DNA of 64,000 nt from assembly GCF_900107195.1 (NCBI RefSeq), contig NZ_FNPB01000008.1, positions 117,532 to 181,531 of the forward strand, read 5' to 3'. Positions 33,973 to 43,511 of this stretch are shown piece after piece. The notes beneath the pieces are model-generated. The model saw only the letters and a program-made list of their open reading frames with translations. It made no database searches and was not told the origin of the DNA. Position 1 is the stretch's first letter. Each line of letters starts with the position of its first letter. The position numbers and the translations under genes are program-made. The stretch comes from Halobellus clavatus (lineage in GTDB: Archaea; Halobacteriota; Halobacteria; Halobacteriales; Haloferacaceae).

Positions 33973-33980
33973 TTTATATA
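33973..33980 (+). promoter_or_regulatory. TATA box for halocyanin, in the divergent promoter region
   Basis: TTTATATA is centred about 25 bases ahead of ATG 34001, consistent with leaderless transcription of the halocyanin gene. The leftward rSAM-partner gene begins at 33899, so both genes share this roughly 100-base control region. Confidence 0.6.
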
Positions 33981-33997
33981 CCAGACGCTAACCCCTG

Positions 33998-34519
33998 ATG
34001 ATGTCACGAATCGATTCGACCCGTCGACGCTTCCTGGGTGCCACTGCAGCGATTACCGCCGGTCTCGCCGGTTGTTCTGGCGGTTCGGGCTCCGGTTCGA
34101 GCGGTGAGTCCACGTCCGCGTCCAGCGACGACTCGACCGCCGAATCCAGCGGCGACGGCGGTGGGTCGACGCCCTCCTTCGACGGCTATCTCTCGGAGAC
34201 GTCGAACTACGACGGCGTCGCGGATCACACCGGGCAGTCGGAGGTAACGATAACAGTAGGCTCTGAGGCTAACGGCGGGAACTTCGGATACAGCCCGGCC
34301 GCCGTCCGGGTTTCGACGGGGACGACTGTCGTCTGGGAGTGGACCGGCAAGGGCAGTCTCCACAACGTCGTCGCCGAGGACGGCTCGTTCGAGTCCGAAC
34401 AGGTCCAAGAGGAAGGCCACACCTTCACGCAGACGTTCTCCGAATCCGGGACGGTGCAGTACTACTGTACGCCGCACGAGTCGCTCGGGATGAAAGGCGT
34501 CGTCGTCGTCGAAGAATAA
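33998..34519 (+). CDS. halocyanin (blue-copper lipoprotein)
   Basis: This 173-residue exported copper protein has a twin-arginine signal (STRRRFLGATAA) and a lipobox LAGC with Cys26, so it is Tat-exported and membrane-anchored by lipid. A Ser/Gly-rich linker (27-58) precedes the halocyanin domain. Type I copper ligands are His122 (LHNVV), Cys157, His160 and Met165 (YYCTPHESLGMKG). Halocyanins carry electrons from the bc-type complex to the terminal oxidase; the nearby ba3 subunit II is a plausible acceptor. Two adjacent ATGs occur (33998, 34001); the second fits the TATA spacing slightly better. Confidence 0.93.
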   Translation: MMSRIDSTRRRFLGATAAITAGLAGCSGGSGSGSSGESTSASSDDSTAESSGDGGGSTPSFDGYLSETSNYDGVADHTGQSEVTITVGSEANGGNFGYSPAAVRVSTGTTVVWEWTGKGSLHNVVAEDGSFESEQVQEEGHTFTQTFSESGTVQYYCTPHESLGMKGVVVVEE

Positions 34520-34547
34520 CCCGCGCGCACCGCGAATCGCCCGTCGA

Positions 34548-35603
34548 TCAGGCCTCTGCCGCGCCGCTGCGGCCGCCGTGCGGCGAATCGAGGTCCCACG
34601 CTTCCAGCAGTTCTTGATACCGATTCCGGATGGTGACCTCCGAGATGTCGGTCACTTCGCTCACGTCCGCCTGGGTCAGTTCCTCGTTGGTCAGCTGCGC
34701 GGCGGCGTAGAGCGCGGCGGCGGCGAGGCCGACCGGCGACTTCCCGGAGTGGACGTTCTGCCGCTTGGCGTTCTCGAGGAGTTCGTTCGCCGTTCGCTCG
34801 GTCTCTTTGGGTATCTCCAGATCCGACGCGAACCGGGGAACGTACTCCGCGGGATCGGCTGGCTGGATCTCGAGTGAGAGCTCGCGAACCACGTACCGGT
34901 ACGCTCGCTCGAACTCGTCTTCGCCGACTCGGGAGACTCGGGCGACCTCGTCGATGCTGCGGGGTACCTGAGCCATCCGAGCGGCCGCGTGGAGGGCCGC
35001 GGTGGCGATCCCCTCGATCGAGCGACCGGGGAGCAGGTCCTCGTCGAGCGCGCGGCGGTAGATGACCGAGGCGGTCTCGCGGACGTTCTCCGGGAGGCCG
35101 AGGGCCGAAGCCATCCGGTCGATCTCGCCGAGCGCCTGCTTGAGGTTGCGCTCTTTCGAGTCGCGGGTACGGAAGCGCTCGTTCCAGGTCCGCAGCCGCT
35201 GCATCTTCTGGCGCTGGTTCGACGACAGGGAGTTGCCGTAGGCGTCTTTATTCTGCCAGCCGATGTTGGTCGACAGTCCCTTGTCGTGCATCAGGTTCGT
35301 CGTCGGCGCACCGACGCGGGATTTCTCGTCCCGCTCGGCGCTGTCGAAGGCGCGCCACTCGGGGCCACGGTCGATCGAGTCTTCGTCGACGACCAGTCCG
35401 CAGTCCGCACAGACCGTCTCGCCGCGTTCGTCGTCGGCGACGAGATCAGTCGAACCGCACTCGGGGCACTCTAGCGACTCTTCTTCGCTCGCCTCGGTGC
35501 GTTCTGACTCATCGGTGTACCCGGTGGTCCCGTCGGCGTCGTGGTCTCGCCACGTTCGTTCGTCGTCGTCTTCGCGCGTACGCGCGTGAAGGGCGTCACT
35601 CAT
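34548..35603 (-). CDS. transcription initiation factor IIB (TFB)
   Basis: This is a 351-residue general transcription factor. A 45-residue acidic, Thr/Glu-rich extension precedes the zinc ribbon (CPECG at 46-50 and CADCG at 65-69). The B-reader region (DRGPEWRAFD, then RVGAPTTNLMHDKGLSTNIGW) and two cyclin repeats follow. It recruits RNA polymerase to TBP-bound promoters. Haloarchaea carry several TFBs with partly specialised target sets, so this copy beside respiratory genes may have a bias, but that is not visible in the sequence. A TATA-like TTTTTTAAGC lies about 70 bases upstream of the ATG. Confidence 0.95.
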   Translation of the reverse strand: MSDALHARTREDDDERTWRDHDADGTTGYTDESERTEASEEESLECPECGSTDLVADDERGETVCADCGLVVDEDSIDRGPEWRAFDSAERDEKSRVGAPTTNLMHDKGLSTNIGWQNKDAYGNSLSSNQRQKMQRLRTWNERFRTRDSKERNLKQALGEIDRMASALGLPENVRETASVIYRRALDEDLLPGRSIEGIATAALHAAARMAQVPRSIDEVARVSRVGEDEFERAYRYVVRELSLEIQPADPAEYVPRFASDLEIPKETERTANELLENAKRQNVHSGKSPVGLAAAALYAAAQLTNEELTQADVSEVTDISEVTIRNRYQELLEAWDLDSPHGGRSGAAEA

Positions 35604-35769
35604 TTTGTATCTCGTGAGACGGCGAGAACCGGTCCACCGCCTCGCTCGTAACTACATATTGTTTGGCTCGCTTAAAAAATCTGTCGGCCGTGTGCGAACA
35701 CAATGTCGACCAGGTCCAAATTCGACCCCGAACACAATCGAGACCTCGCCGTAAACGGGACGCGAATGC

Positions 35770-37146
35770 TCAGGAATCCGGCTCCTCCGGCCCGGGTTGT
35801 GCCGGCCTCCGTGAGAGCGACCCGCCCGCCGCGTTGTCAGCGTCGGTGACGCTCGATCCATCGACCGCGTCGGTCACGGCGCTCAGTACGTCGCTCGACT
35901 CGACGACTCGGGCGCGTTCCCGCAGGGACTCGTAGACCTCGGTGGCCGCCGGTCCGACGTAGTTCCGCTCTTCGAAGGGGCGGTCTTCGACGAGTACGAC
36001 CTCGTCTGCGGCGGTCGCGGCCCGGAGATTCGGGAGGTTCCCGGTCCCGATCTCGACGTCGGCGACGACTACGCAGTCGGCCGCGTCGATGCGTCGTTCG
36101 ACCGCCGCACAGCTCTCCGGGTCGACCCCGGCGAACGGTTCGACGGTCTCGACGTCGAGTGCGAGACTCCGGGCGGCCTCGGTATCGGTGTCGCCCTCGT
36201 TCAGCGCACCGACAGAGACGTCGTATCCGGCCGCATCGAGCACGTAGAGGTGTCTGGCGGCGGTCCCGCCGCCTCCGACGACGTGGACCCGTTCCGGCCG
36301 CGACCGGCTGGTCTCCTGTCCCTGCGCTCTTTCTGCGGTCTCGTCCGGAAGTGCGGTCACGTAGACGGACCCCGTCACCGGGTGCTGTGAGACGACGGCG
36401 TTGGCGTCGAAGGCCTCCTGCAGAGCTGTCTCGGTGAGTATCGACTCCGGCGACCCCTGCGCTCGGATCTCTCCGCCGGCGAGCAGCAGCAGTTCGTCGC
36501 AGTAGTGCGCCGCGAGATTCAGATCGTGAATCGCCGCGACGGCCGTCTTGCCCTGGCGCACGAGGTCACGGACTAACTCGAGGGTCCGTACCTGGTGGTT
36601 GATATCGAGGCTCGCCGTCGGCTCGTCTAAGAGCAAGAGCGGCGTCTCCTGGGCGAGCGCCCTCGCAAGCACCACCCGCTGCCGCTCGCCACCCGACAGG
36701 GTCGAGACCGACCGGTCCACGAACTGCTCCGTGTCGGTCCGGTCGAGTGCGCGTTCGACCGCCGCCTCGTCGGCGTCGCTCCACCCGCTGAAGCGCGACC
36801 GATGCGGGTTTCGGCCCATCTCGACCACCTGCCGGACATCGAACTCGAAGGCGACAGCGGTGTCCTGCGGGACTGTCGCGACGAGTCGGCTCGCCGCCTT
36901 CGAGTCGAGTGCGGGGATCCGTTCGCCCGCGACGTCTACCGTACCGGCCTCGGGGGCCTGCGTCCCGTTGAGCGTCCTGAGCAGGGTCGTCTTCCCCGCC
37001 CCGTTCGGTCCGACGAGGCCGACGAACGTCCCCGGTTCGATGGTCGCGTTGATTCCGTCGAGGACCGTCGTCTCGCCGAACGCCACACGGAGCCCGTCGA
37101 TCCGGACGAGCGGGTCGTCTCGGGTATTGGAGGCGTCGTCGTTCAC
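35770..37146 (-). CDS. btuD: ABC transporter ATPase (BtuD/HmuV type) with extra C-terminal domain
   Basis: This is a 458-residue protein. Residues 12-265 form a standard ABC ATPase: Walker [10 protein letters not shown] (46-54), signature LSGGERQRV, Walker [10 protein letters not shown] and the H-loop AAIHDLN. Residues 286-430 are an additional Rossmann-like domain beginning [19 protein letters not shown], with [11 protein letters not shown] and [14 protein letters not shown]. This part is absent from bacterial BtuD or HmuV. The start is GTG 37146, overlapping the permease stop by four bases (GTGA). It energises uptake of a corrinoid, haem or iron chelate. The extra domain may sense the cargo; that is inference. 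Confidence 0.88.
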   Translation of the reverse strand: MNDDASNTRDDPLVRIDGLRVAFGETTVLDGINATIEPGTFVGLVGPNGAGKTTLLRTLNGTQAPEAGTVDVAGERIPALDSKAASRLVATVPQDTAVAFEFDVRQVVEMGRNPHRSRFSGWSDADEAAVERALDRTDTEQFVDRSVSTLSGGERQRVVLARALAQETPLLLLDEPTASLDINHQVRTLELVRDLVRQGKTAVAAIHDLNLAAHYCDELLLLAGGEIRAQGSPESILTETALQEAFDANAVVSQHPVTGSVYVTALPDETAERAQGQETSRSRPERVHVVGGGGTAARHLYVLDAAGYDVSVGALNEGDTDTEAARSLALDVETVEPFAGVDPESCAAVERRIDAADCVVVADVEIGTGNLPNLRAATAADEVVLVEDRPFEERNYVGPAATEVYESLRERARVVESSDVLSAVTDAVDGSSVTDADNAAGGSLSRRPAQPGPEEPDS

Positions 37147-38174
37147 AGCTGTGTCACCTCCTGCGAGCGGAGCAGATACAGGAAGAACGGTGCCCCGAGC
37201 GCCGCCGTGACGATCCCGACGGGGATCTCCGTCGGTCCGGACCGCGCGAGCGTGTCGGTGGCGACGAGGAAGGACGCTCCGGCGAGTGCGCTCGCGGGGA
37301 GGAGGACCCGGTGATCCGGCCCGACGACGAGTCGCATCGCGTGCGGCACGATCAGCCCCACGAATCCGATCACACCGGTGACCGCGACCGCGGCCGCCGT
37401 GACGATGCTCGACGCGGCGAGGAGCAGGCGCTTCGTCCGCTCGACCTCGATCCCGAGGGTCCGTGCGTCCTCCTCGCCGAGCAGGAGCACGTTCAGATCG
37501 CGGGCGTACGCCAAGAGGAGCACGAACAGCGGCGGAACGACGACGGCGATCACGCGCACCTCCGTCCAGGTGGTCCCACCGAGGTGACCCATCAGCCAGT
37601 AGACGACCCGGCGGAGGCTCTGGCCGCTGTGGAGGAGCAACAGTGAGATGATCGCCCCCAGAAACGTCTGGACGGCGACGCCGGCGAGCAGAAGCGTCGC
37701 CGTCGGCGTGTGTCCGTCTCTCGTCGCGATCAGATACACTCCGAAGGCCGTGATGACGGCCGAGGTGAAGGCTGCGCCCTGGAGTTCGAGGCCCAGGGGG
37801 AACGCGATCGGGAGGACGATCGTCGCCACGGCTCCGACCGCCGCGCCGGAGGAGACCCCGACGATCGAGGGGTCGGCCATCGGGTTGCGGAAGAACCCCT
37901 GCATCACGACGCCCGCGGTCGCGAGCGCGAAGCCGACGAGCGCCGCCAGGACGATCCGCGGCAGTCGGACGTCGAGCACGATGACGCGGCTCGTCCGCGC
38001 GGCGTCGTACGTCAGCGGCGAGGGATCGGCCGAGGCGAGGATCTTCGCGACTGTGGCTGGCGCGATGGATACCGGACCGACCCCGGCGCTCACGACGACG
38101 ACAGCGGCGAGGACGCCCATCAGCGCGCTCGACCACGCGACGGCACGCGTTCTCACAGTCACGACGTTACGCAA
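37143..38174 (-). CDS. btuC: FecCD/BtuC-type ABC permease
   Basis: This is a 343-residue, roughly ten-helix permease of the FecCD family. Recognisable stretches are [25 protein letters not shown] wording ([20 protein letters not shown]), [20 protein letters not shown] and the coupling-helix segment [16 protein letters not shown]. It forms the transmembrane channel with the downstream ATPase, translationally coupled by a 4-base overlap. It is divergent from its binding protein at 38225, giving a complete importer. Cobalamin versus haem/Fe-siderophore specificity cannot be decided from the permease. Confidence 0.9.
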   Translation of the reverse strand: MRNVVTVRTRAVAWSSALMGVLAAVVVVSAGVGPVSIAPATVAKILASADPSPLTYDAARTSRVIVLDVRLPRIVLAALVGFALATAGVVMQGFFRNPMADPSIVGVSSGAAVGAVATIVLPIAFPLGLELQGAAFTSAVITAFGVYLIATRDGHTPTATLLLAGVAVQTFLGAIISLLLLHSGQSLRRVVYWLMGHLGGTTWTEVRVIAVVVPPLFVLLLAYARDLNVLLLGEEDARTLGIEVERTKRLLLAASSIVTAAAVAVTGVIGFVGLIVPHAMRLVVGPDHRVLLPASALAGASFLVATDTLARSGPTEIPVGIVTAALGAPFFLYLLRSQEVTQL

Positions 38175-38224
38175 TCTCAGTTGGATTAGCCAAATACTTG
38201 TTGCAATAGCGTGCAGGGCCGAGT

Positions 38225-39376
38225 ATGCAACGCAGCGCGCTACTCATTTCGATTCTGCTCGTCGTCGCGGCTGTCGGCCCCACCGCCGGTGCAGTCGCCG
38301 CGGCCGGTCCCAGCGAATCCGTCGGCACAGCACTCGAATCGCACGGCGGGGATGCCGATACCTGCACGTTCCCGTACGAGACGACTGACGCGACTGGGGC
38401 CGAGGTGGAGATTCCAGACGACCCCGACCGCGTGGTGACGCTCAACCCGAGCGCCGCGCAGACGATGTGGGAGATCGGCGCGGAGGACGAGGTGGTCGGC
38501 GTCTCGCAGTACGCCACGTACCTCGACGGGGCGAGCGCGAAGACGAACGTCTCCGGAGCGGGTGGACCGAGCGTCGAGGCGGTCCTGAACACGACGCCAG
38601 ACCTGGTCCTCGTGCCGAACAGCACGCACGGCTTCGCGGCCGAGCGCGTCGAGCAGATCCGCGCCCAGGGCGTTCCCGTCTACGTCTTCGGGGAAGCGAC
38701 GTCGCTGGACTACGTCGCGAATAAGACCGAACACGTCGGTCGGCTCACCGGGAACTGTGAAGCCGGCACCGAGCGCGCTGCCGAGATGCGCCGCTCGCTG
38801 GAGCTGATGCGACAGGCGTTGGCCGACGAAGAGCGCCCGGTCGGACTCAACGTCTTCTACGGGTACACCTCCGGGGCGAACACGTTCATCGGTGATGTGA
38901 TGGCGGCGGCCGGACTGCAGAACGGCGCGGCGTCGGCTGGTGTCTCGGGATTCCAGCCGATCAACGACGAGACGGTCGTCGAACTGAATCCGGAGTGGAT
39001 CGTCACGCCCGACGGGAGCTCGGTCCCCGAGACCCCAGCCTACAACAGCACGACCGCTGTCCAGGAAGGGAACGTCGTTCGGGTGAACACGAACTACCTC
39101 CAACAGCCCGCGCCGCGGTCAGTCCTCGCGGCGGAGACGATCCTCCAGGCCGTCCACCCCGACGCCTACGAGGAGTACCGGCAACTCGACGCGACGAACG
39201 GTAGCACTGAGACTGCAGCGCCGACGACCGAAGGCTCCGAGACGGCATCGCAGACGACCACCGCGGCGACTGACACCGCGTCGCCGACGTCGAGCACTGG
39301 CACGCCCGGGTTCGGCGTCGTCGCCGCGATCGCTGCGCTGGCAGCCGCCGCTGCGCTCGTTTCGAAGCGGCAGTGA
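38225..39376 (+). CDS. btuF: BtuF/FepB-type substrate-binding protein with PGF-CTERM anchor
   Basis: This is a 383-residue secreted binding protein. A Sec signal (about 1-27) precedes the two-lobe periplasmic-binding fold ([20 protein letters not shown], then TPDLVLVPN). A Thr/Ser-rich stalk (about 328-360) and a C-terminal [19 protein letters not shown] follow, a PGF-CTERM signal for archaeosortase-mediated lipid anchoring. It captures a corrinoid, haem or Fe chelate and delivers it to the divergent BtuC/BtuD. The 50-base spacer (38175-38224) must hold both promoters. No riboswitch-like structure is apparent. Confidence 0.9.
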   Translation: MQRSALLISILLVVAAVGPTAGAVAAAGPSESVGTALESHGGDADTCTFPYETTDATGAEVEIPDDPDRVVTLNPSAAQTMWEIGAEDEVVGVSQYATYLDGASAKTNVSGAGGPSVEAVLNTTPDLVLVPNSTHGFAAERVEQIRAQGVPVYVFGEATSLDYVANKTEHVGRLTGNCEAGTERAAEMRRSLELMRQALADEERPVGLNVFYGYTSGANTFIGDVMAAAGLQNGAASAGVSGFQPINDETVVELNPEWIVTPDGSSVPETPAYNSTTAVQEGNVVRVNTNYLQQPAPRSVLAAETILQAVHPDAYEEYRQLDATNGSTETAAPTTEGSETASQTTTAATDTASPTSSTGTPGFGVVAAIAALAAAAALVSKRQ

Positions 39377-39603
39377 CCGCTGCGTCCCACTAGGTAAAGC
39401 GGACAGCCGGCACTCGCTCCCCGTGTCCCCACACCGATGTGCCGGACAACCGCGGCCGGTGCGGGGCGTTCGTCACGTCACGGGGACGCTGGCCCCGGCT
39501 TCGTACATAAACCATCGTCACCGTCGGATCGGGACGGGCCCTCGCCGTCGTGAGACGCCCCCCGACAGTAAGTATCAAACCCTCACCGGCGCGAACGGTG
39601 CGT

Positions 39604-40905
39604 ATGGACGTCTCCATCTCGCCGTCCCGCGTCGCCGGGCGCGTTCGCGCGCCGCCCTCGAAGAGTTACACGCACCGAGCGATCCTCGCGGCCGGGTATG
39701 CCGAGCGCGCCGCGGTCACCGACCCGCTCGTCAGCGCCGACACCCGCGCGACGATGCGCGCCGTCGAGGCGTTCGGCGGCAGCGTCGAACGCACGGCCGG
39801 CGACGATCGGCTCGAGATCTCCGGGTTCGCCGGACGACCGGCGGTCCCCGGCGACGTCGTCGATTGCGCGAACTCCGGCACGACGACCCGGCTTGTCACC
39901 GCCTGCGGCGCGCTCGCCGACGGGCTCTGCGTCTTCACCGGTGACGAGTCGCTGCGATCGCGACCCCAGGGGCCGCTTCTCGACGCAATCGAGCAACTGG
40001 GCGGACGCGCGGAGTCGACCCGCGGCAACGGCCAGGCGCCGCTCGTGGTCGGCGGTCACGTCGGCGGCGGGTCGGTCTCGATTCCCGGCGACGTCTCCTC
40101 GCAGTACATCACCGCGATCCTGATGGCCGGTGCGGTGACCGACGAGGGGATCGACATCGAACTGGAGACCGAACTGAAGTCTGCACCGTACGTGGACATC
40201 ACGCTGGAAGTGCTGGCCGACTTCGGGATCGACGCCGAGCGAACCGACGCGGGCTTCGCCGTTCCGGGCGGGCAGTCCTACGATCCCCCGGGCGGCGAGT
40301 ACGCCGTGCCGGGCGACTTCTCGTCGATGTCGTATCTCCTCGCGGCGGGGGCGGTCGCGGCTGCCGACGGCGAGCAGGTGATCGTCGAGGGCGCGCGACC
40401 GAGCGCTCAGGGCGACAGTGCGATCGTCGACGTCCTGGAGTCGATGGGCGCGACCGTCGACTGGGATCGGGACGCGGGCGAGATCGCTGTCCCCCGCGCG
40501 TCGCTGTCGGGCACGACCGTCGACGTCGGCGACACGCCGGACCTGCTCCCGACGATCGCCGCACTGGGTGCGATCGCCGACGGCGACACCGTCATCGAGA
40601 ACTGCGAGCACGTCCGCTACAAGGAGACCGACCGCGTGAGTGCGATGGCCGAGGAACTGTCGAAACTGGGTGCCTCCGTGACCGAAGCGCAAGATCGGTT
40701 GACGGTCCACGGCGGCGAGACTACCCTCACCGGAGCGCGGGTCGACGGCCGGGCCGACCACCGGATCGTGATGTCGCTCGCGATCGCCGGCCTCGTCGCC
40801 GACGGCGAGACCGTGATCGAGGGCGGCGAGCACGTCGACGTATCGTTCCCGGACTTCTTCGACGCGATCGAGTCCCTCGGTGTCGACGTCGAGCGCGAAG
40901 CGTAA
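39604..40905 (+). CDS. aroA: 3-phosphoshikimate 1-carboxyvinyltransferase (EPSP synthase)
   Basis: This 433-residue enzyme of the shikimate pathway transfers enolpyruvyl from PEP to shikimate-3-phosphate. The N-terminal substrate loop is [12 protein letters not shown], then [11 protein letters not shown] and PRGRP-like [10 protein letters not shown]; the second half has [27 protein letters not shown] and [15 protein letters not shown] with the catalytic Asp/Glu. ATG 39604 fits the family start ([14 protein letters not shown]). The shikimate pathway continues with aroC in the same direction about 1.2 kb downstream, separated by a leftward membrane-protein gene. Confidence 0.95.
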   Translation: MDVSISPSRVAGRVRAPPSKSYTHRAILAAGYAERAAVTDPLVSADTRATMRAVEAFGGSVERTAGDDRLEISGFAGRPAVPGDVVDCANSGTTTRLVTACGALADGLCVFTGDESLRSRPQGPLLDAIEQLGGRAESTRGNGQAPLVVGGHVGGGSVSIPGDVSSQYITAILMAGAVTDEGIDIELETELKSAPYVDITLEVLADFGIDAERTDAGFAVPGGQSYDPPGGEYAVPGDFSSMSYLLAAGAVAAADGEQVIVEGARPSAQGDSAIVDVLESMGATVDWDRDAGEIAVPRASLSGTTVDVGDTPDLLPTIAALGAIADGDTVIENCEHVRYKETDRVSAMAEELSKLGASVTEAQDRLTVHGGETTLTGARVDGRADHRIVMSLAIAGLVADGETVIEGGEHVDVSFPDFFDAIESLGVDVEREA

Positions 40906-40946
40906 CTGGGCAGAGGACGGTTCGCGGCGAGTGCGCCCGTGGCCTC

Positions 40947-41027
40947 ATACTGTCGGACAGAAGTTCGTGAATCATTTTGGCACCCACGGGATGCCGATAA
41001 TTTTCACATAGTTCTGTCCGACAGTAT
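40947..41027. repeat. 81-bp element with perfect 16-bp terminal inverted repeats
   Basis: ATACTGTCGGACAGAA at 40947-40962 is the exact inverse complement of 41012-41027. Each arm contains its own palindrome, CTGTCGGACAG or CTGTCCGACAG. The 49-base interior is AT-richer than the surroundings and keeps some further symmetry. It fills most of the gap between convergent aroA and the membrane-protein gene, and its right end touches that gene's stop codon. It could be a MITE, a bidirectional terminator, or a pair of protein-binding sites. Confidence 0.8.
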
Positions 41028-41881
41028 CAGTCCGTCACCGCTTCCGCTTCGTCGTCCCAACTCCGTTCGACCGACGTTTCGGGATCGAGGTCGGCGACGA
41101 AGCGCATCGTCGCGAAGTTCGCTCCGAGCCCGATGACGGCACCGCCGAGAATTCCGACCGGAATCCCGACGACCGGGACGTTCACGACGAACCCGGTCGC
41201 GAAGGGTGAGACGAGAACGACGAAGAGTGCGAATCCGACCGCATACGAAACGTACGGACCGCCCTCCGTCGCGAGCGCGTAGGATCGGCGGGCAGCGTCG
41301 ATCAGGCCGTCGTCCCGGAGCACGATCAGATACGGGGTCGCATAGAAGAGGTAGCCAGCGACCAGGAACCCGAGCAGCGCCGGGATGACGAGGACGAGCG
41401 CTACCGCGCCGATAGAGCCGGTGAGTGATCCGAGGCCGAAGATGCCGAGCGCGAACGGGAGGACCGCGAGGAACGGCACGGCGATCAAGACGAAAAAGGG
41501 CACGAAGTACTGGCGACTGTGTTCGAAGAACCGTCGGGGCTCGTCGTCGAGTGCAGCACGGAGGCTTCCGAAGTAGCCGGCAGTGACCGCTGCTTGCACG
41601 ACCACCAGCACCGGCGCGGTCACGACTGCGAACGGCAGCATCTCGATCGGCTGCCCGGTAAACACCGCGACACCGGAGTTGGGGACGCTCACGAACTGCC
41701 AGACGGTGATAGCGGAAAGCGGCAGTCCGAACTTGAATCCCAGATGCCCGCCATCGAACGAGGCGATCGCGACGATCTTGTCGGTCTGGAAGAGCGCGAG
41801 CAGGACCGGAACGAGCGCCAGCGTGAGGTGTTCGCTGGCGCGGTCCATCCCCGCGGAGATCCGGGTTACGAAGTCGGGCAT
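41027..41881 (-). CDS. multi-pass membrane protein (284 aa), unknown function
   Basis: Six or so hydrophobic helices are visible, with a short cytoplasmic link FFEHSRQYF and a middle SLTGSIGAVALVLVIPALLG helix. The pattern (N-terminal polar helix, later PYLIVLRDDGLIDAARRSY segment) is like haloarchaeal DUF4013/glycerophosphoryl-type membrane proteins, but I cannot name a family with confidence. The ATG at 41881 is used; the frame remains open upstream without resemblance to protein. It is transcribed against aroA and away from aroC. Confidence 0.65.
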   Translation of the reverse strand: MPDFVTRISAGMDRASEHLTLALVPVLLALFQTDKIVAIASFDGGHLGFKFGLPLSAITVWQFVSVPNSGVAVFTGQPIEMLPFAVVTAPVLVVVQAAVTAGYFGSLRAALDDEPRRFFEHSRQYFVPFFVLIAVPFLAVLPFALGIFGLGSLTGSIGAVALVLVIPALLGFLVAGYLFYATPYLIVLRDDGLIDAARRSYALATEGGPYVSYAVGFALFVVLVSPFATGFVVNVPVVGIPVGILGGAVIGLGANFATMRFVADLDPETSVERSWDDEAEAVTD

Positions 41882-42118
41882 CGGACGGATCTCCGCAGGT
41901 GCGCCGAGGTTGGTTGGAGCGCTACGGCAGTGCCACTGGAGGACGTGCTCCCGGGGTGAGACGACGCCGAAGTCGCCTCCGGGAGCGAGTCGCTGGAGGG
42001 GACCATCTGCGTGTCCTCCTTCGAGCACATCCAGGAATAAAAACCCGGCTCGTTGCGCGGCGCAGCCACGGGTGTATCGACCCGGTTTGAAGATCCTCGA
42101 AGGGTGCGTACTGCAACG

Positions 42119-42125
42119 TATATAT
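42119..42125 (+). promoter_or_regulatory. TATA box for aroC
   Basis: TATATAT lies about 28 bases ahead of ATG 42150, within the sequence CGTATATATGG. This points to a leaderless aroC transcript. Confidence 0.65.
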
Positions 42126-42149
42126 GGACGGAACCACGACGGCGTGATA

Positions 42150-43301
42150 ATGAACGGCAACCGATTCGGCCGACTCTTTCAGGTGACCACCTACGGCGAG
42201 AGCCACGGCGACGCGATGGGTGTGACCGTTTCGGGCTGTCCGGCCGGGCTCGAACTCGACGAGGAGGACGTCCAGGCGGAACTGGACCGACGAAAGCCGG
42301 GACAGTCGATGATCACGACTTCGCGGGGCGAACCCGACGCCGTCTCGATCAACTCCGGGATCCAGGACGGCTACACCACCGGCACCCCGATCGGGATGGT
42401 CATCGAGAACAAGGACGCCCGCTCGGGCAAGTACGAGCCCTACGTCACCGCTCCTCGCCCGAGCCACGGGGACTTCACCTACTCGACGAAGTTCGGGACG
42501 CGCAACTGGGGCGGCGGCGGGCGCTCCTCGGCGCGCGAGACGGTGAACTGGGTCGCCGCCGGCGCAATTGCAAAGAAGATTCTCGAAACCGAAGACATCC
42601 GAGTGAAAGCGCACGTCAATCAGATCGGCGAGATCGAGGCGCCCGAGGTGAGTTTCGAGGCGATGCTCGAACACACCGAGGAGAACGAGGTCCGGTGTGC
42701 ACATCCCGAGACCGCCGAGCAGATGCGTGAGCTCATCGACGAGTATCAGACCGAGGGCGACTCCATCGGCGGCTCGATCTACTTCGAGGCCCGCGGCGTT
42801 CCGCGGGGACTCGGCGCGCCGCGGTTCGACTCGTTCCCCGCCCGACTGGGGCAGGCGATGATGTCGATCCCGGCGACGACGGGCTTCGAGTTCGGCCTCG
42901 GCAAGAGCGCTCGGGAGTGGACCGGATCGGATCGCAACGAGGACTGGGCGTTCGACGCGGACGGCAACCCGGTTCCCGAGGGCAACACCCACGGCGGACT
43001 CCAGGGTGGCATCACCACCGGCCAGCCGATCTACGGCGAGGCAACCTGGCACGCCCCGACGTCGATCCCGAAGCAGCAGAAGACCGTCGACTGGGAGACC
43101 GGCGAGGAGAAGGAGATCCAGGTCGTCGGCCGCCACGATCCCGTGTTGCCGCCGCGGGCGGTCCCGGTCGTCGAGGCGATGCTGAACCTCACGATTCTCG
43201 ACTTCATGCTGCTCGGCGGCCGGATCAACCCCGACCGCCTCGACGACCAGCCCGGCGAGTACGACACGGAGTATCACCCCTCGAGCCCGGACAACGAGTG
43301 A
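42150..43301 (+). CDS. aroC: chorismate synthase
   Basis: This is a 383-residue FMN-dependent enzyme that makes chorismate from EPSP. Signatures: NRFGRLFQVTTYGESHGDA (residues 3-21), GGGRSSARETVNWVAAGAIA, GLGAPRFDSFPARLGQAMM and NTHGGLQGGITTG. The C-terminal RHDPVLPPRAVPVVEAM is intact. Length equals the family. ATG 42150 is fixed by the first signature and the TATA box. The next gene, porA, lies 210 bases downstream with its own promoter. Confidence 0.96.
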   Translation: MNGNRFGRLFQVTTYGESHGDAMGVTVSGCPAGLELDEEDVQAELDRRKPGQSMITTSRGEPDAVSINSGIQDGYTTGTPIGMVIENKDARSGKYEPYVTAPRPSHGDFTYSTKFGTRNWGGGGRSSARETVNWVAAGAIAKKILETEDIRVKAHVNQIGEIEAPEVSFEAMLEHTEENEVRCAHPETAEQMRELIDEYQTEGDSIGGSIYFEARGVPRGLGAPRFDSFPARLGQAMMSIPATTGFEFGLGKSAREWTGSDRNEDWAFDADGNPVPEGNTHGGLQGGITTGQPIYGEATWHAPTSIPKQQKTVDWETGEEKEIQVVGRHDPVLPPRAVPVVEAMLNLTILDFMLLGGRINPDRLDDQPGEYDTEYHPSSPDNE

Positions 43302-43391
43302 CGAGATAGCAGCAGTCCGGGCGTCGCAGTTACAGTATATTTTCTATTCTATCGATCAGATGGACGCATACCCAACAATAGTGAGAATATC

Positions 43392-43406
43392 GTGTGTGTC
43401 ACACAC
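43392..43406. promoter_or_regulatory. inverted repeat upstream of porA, candidate operator
   Basis: GTGTGTG at 43392-43398 and CACACAC at 43400-43406 form a perfect 7-bp inverted repeat around one base. They lie about 45 bases ahead of a TATA-like CTTTAATC (43452-43459). Location upstream of porA and the presence of lrpA1 downstream make this a candidate Lrp-type or activator site. Not proven. Confidence 0.45.
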
Positions 43407-43511
43407 ATATTAGGTCTATCATCATCTTTCCTTGGTAACGTATAGCAAAGGCTTTAATCGATTCCTTTCGAAATTGTTCGGTAGTGGCCCACGCGGGCCG
43501 TGAGCTTAGAT

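Noticed and set aside
38175..38224. Cobalamin riboswitch ahead of the btu genes
   Set aside because: The spacer is only 50 bases and shows no B12-box or suitable stem structure.
39583..40833. A 416-codon leftward open frame over aroA
   Set aside because: Antisense of EPSP synthase, with no motif and no promoter.
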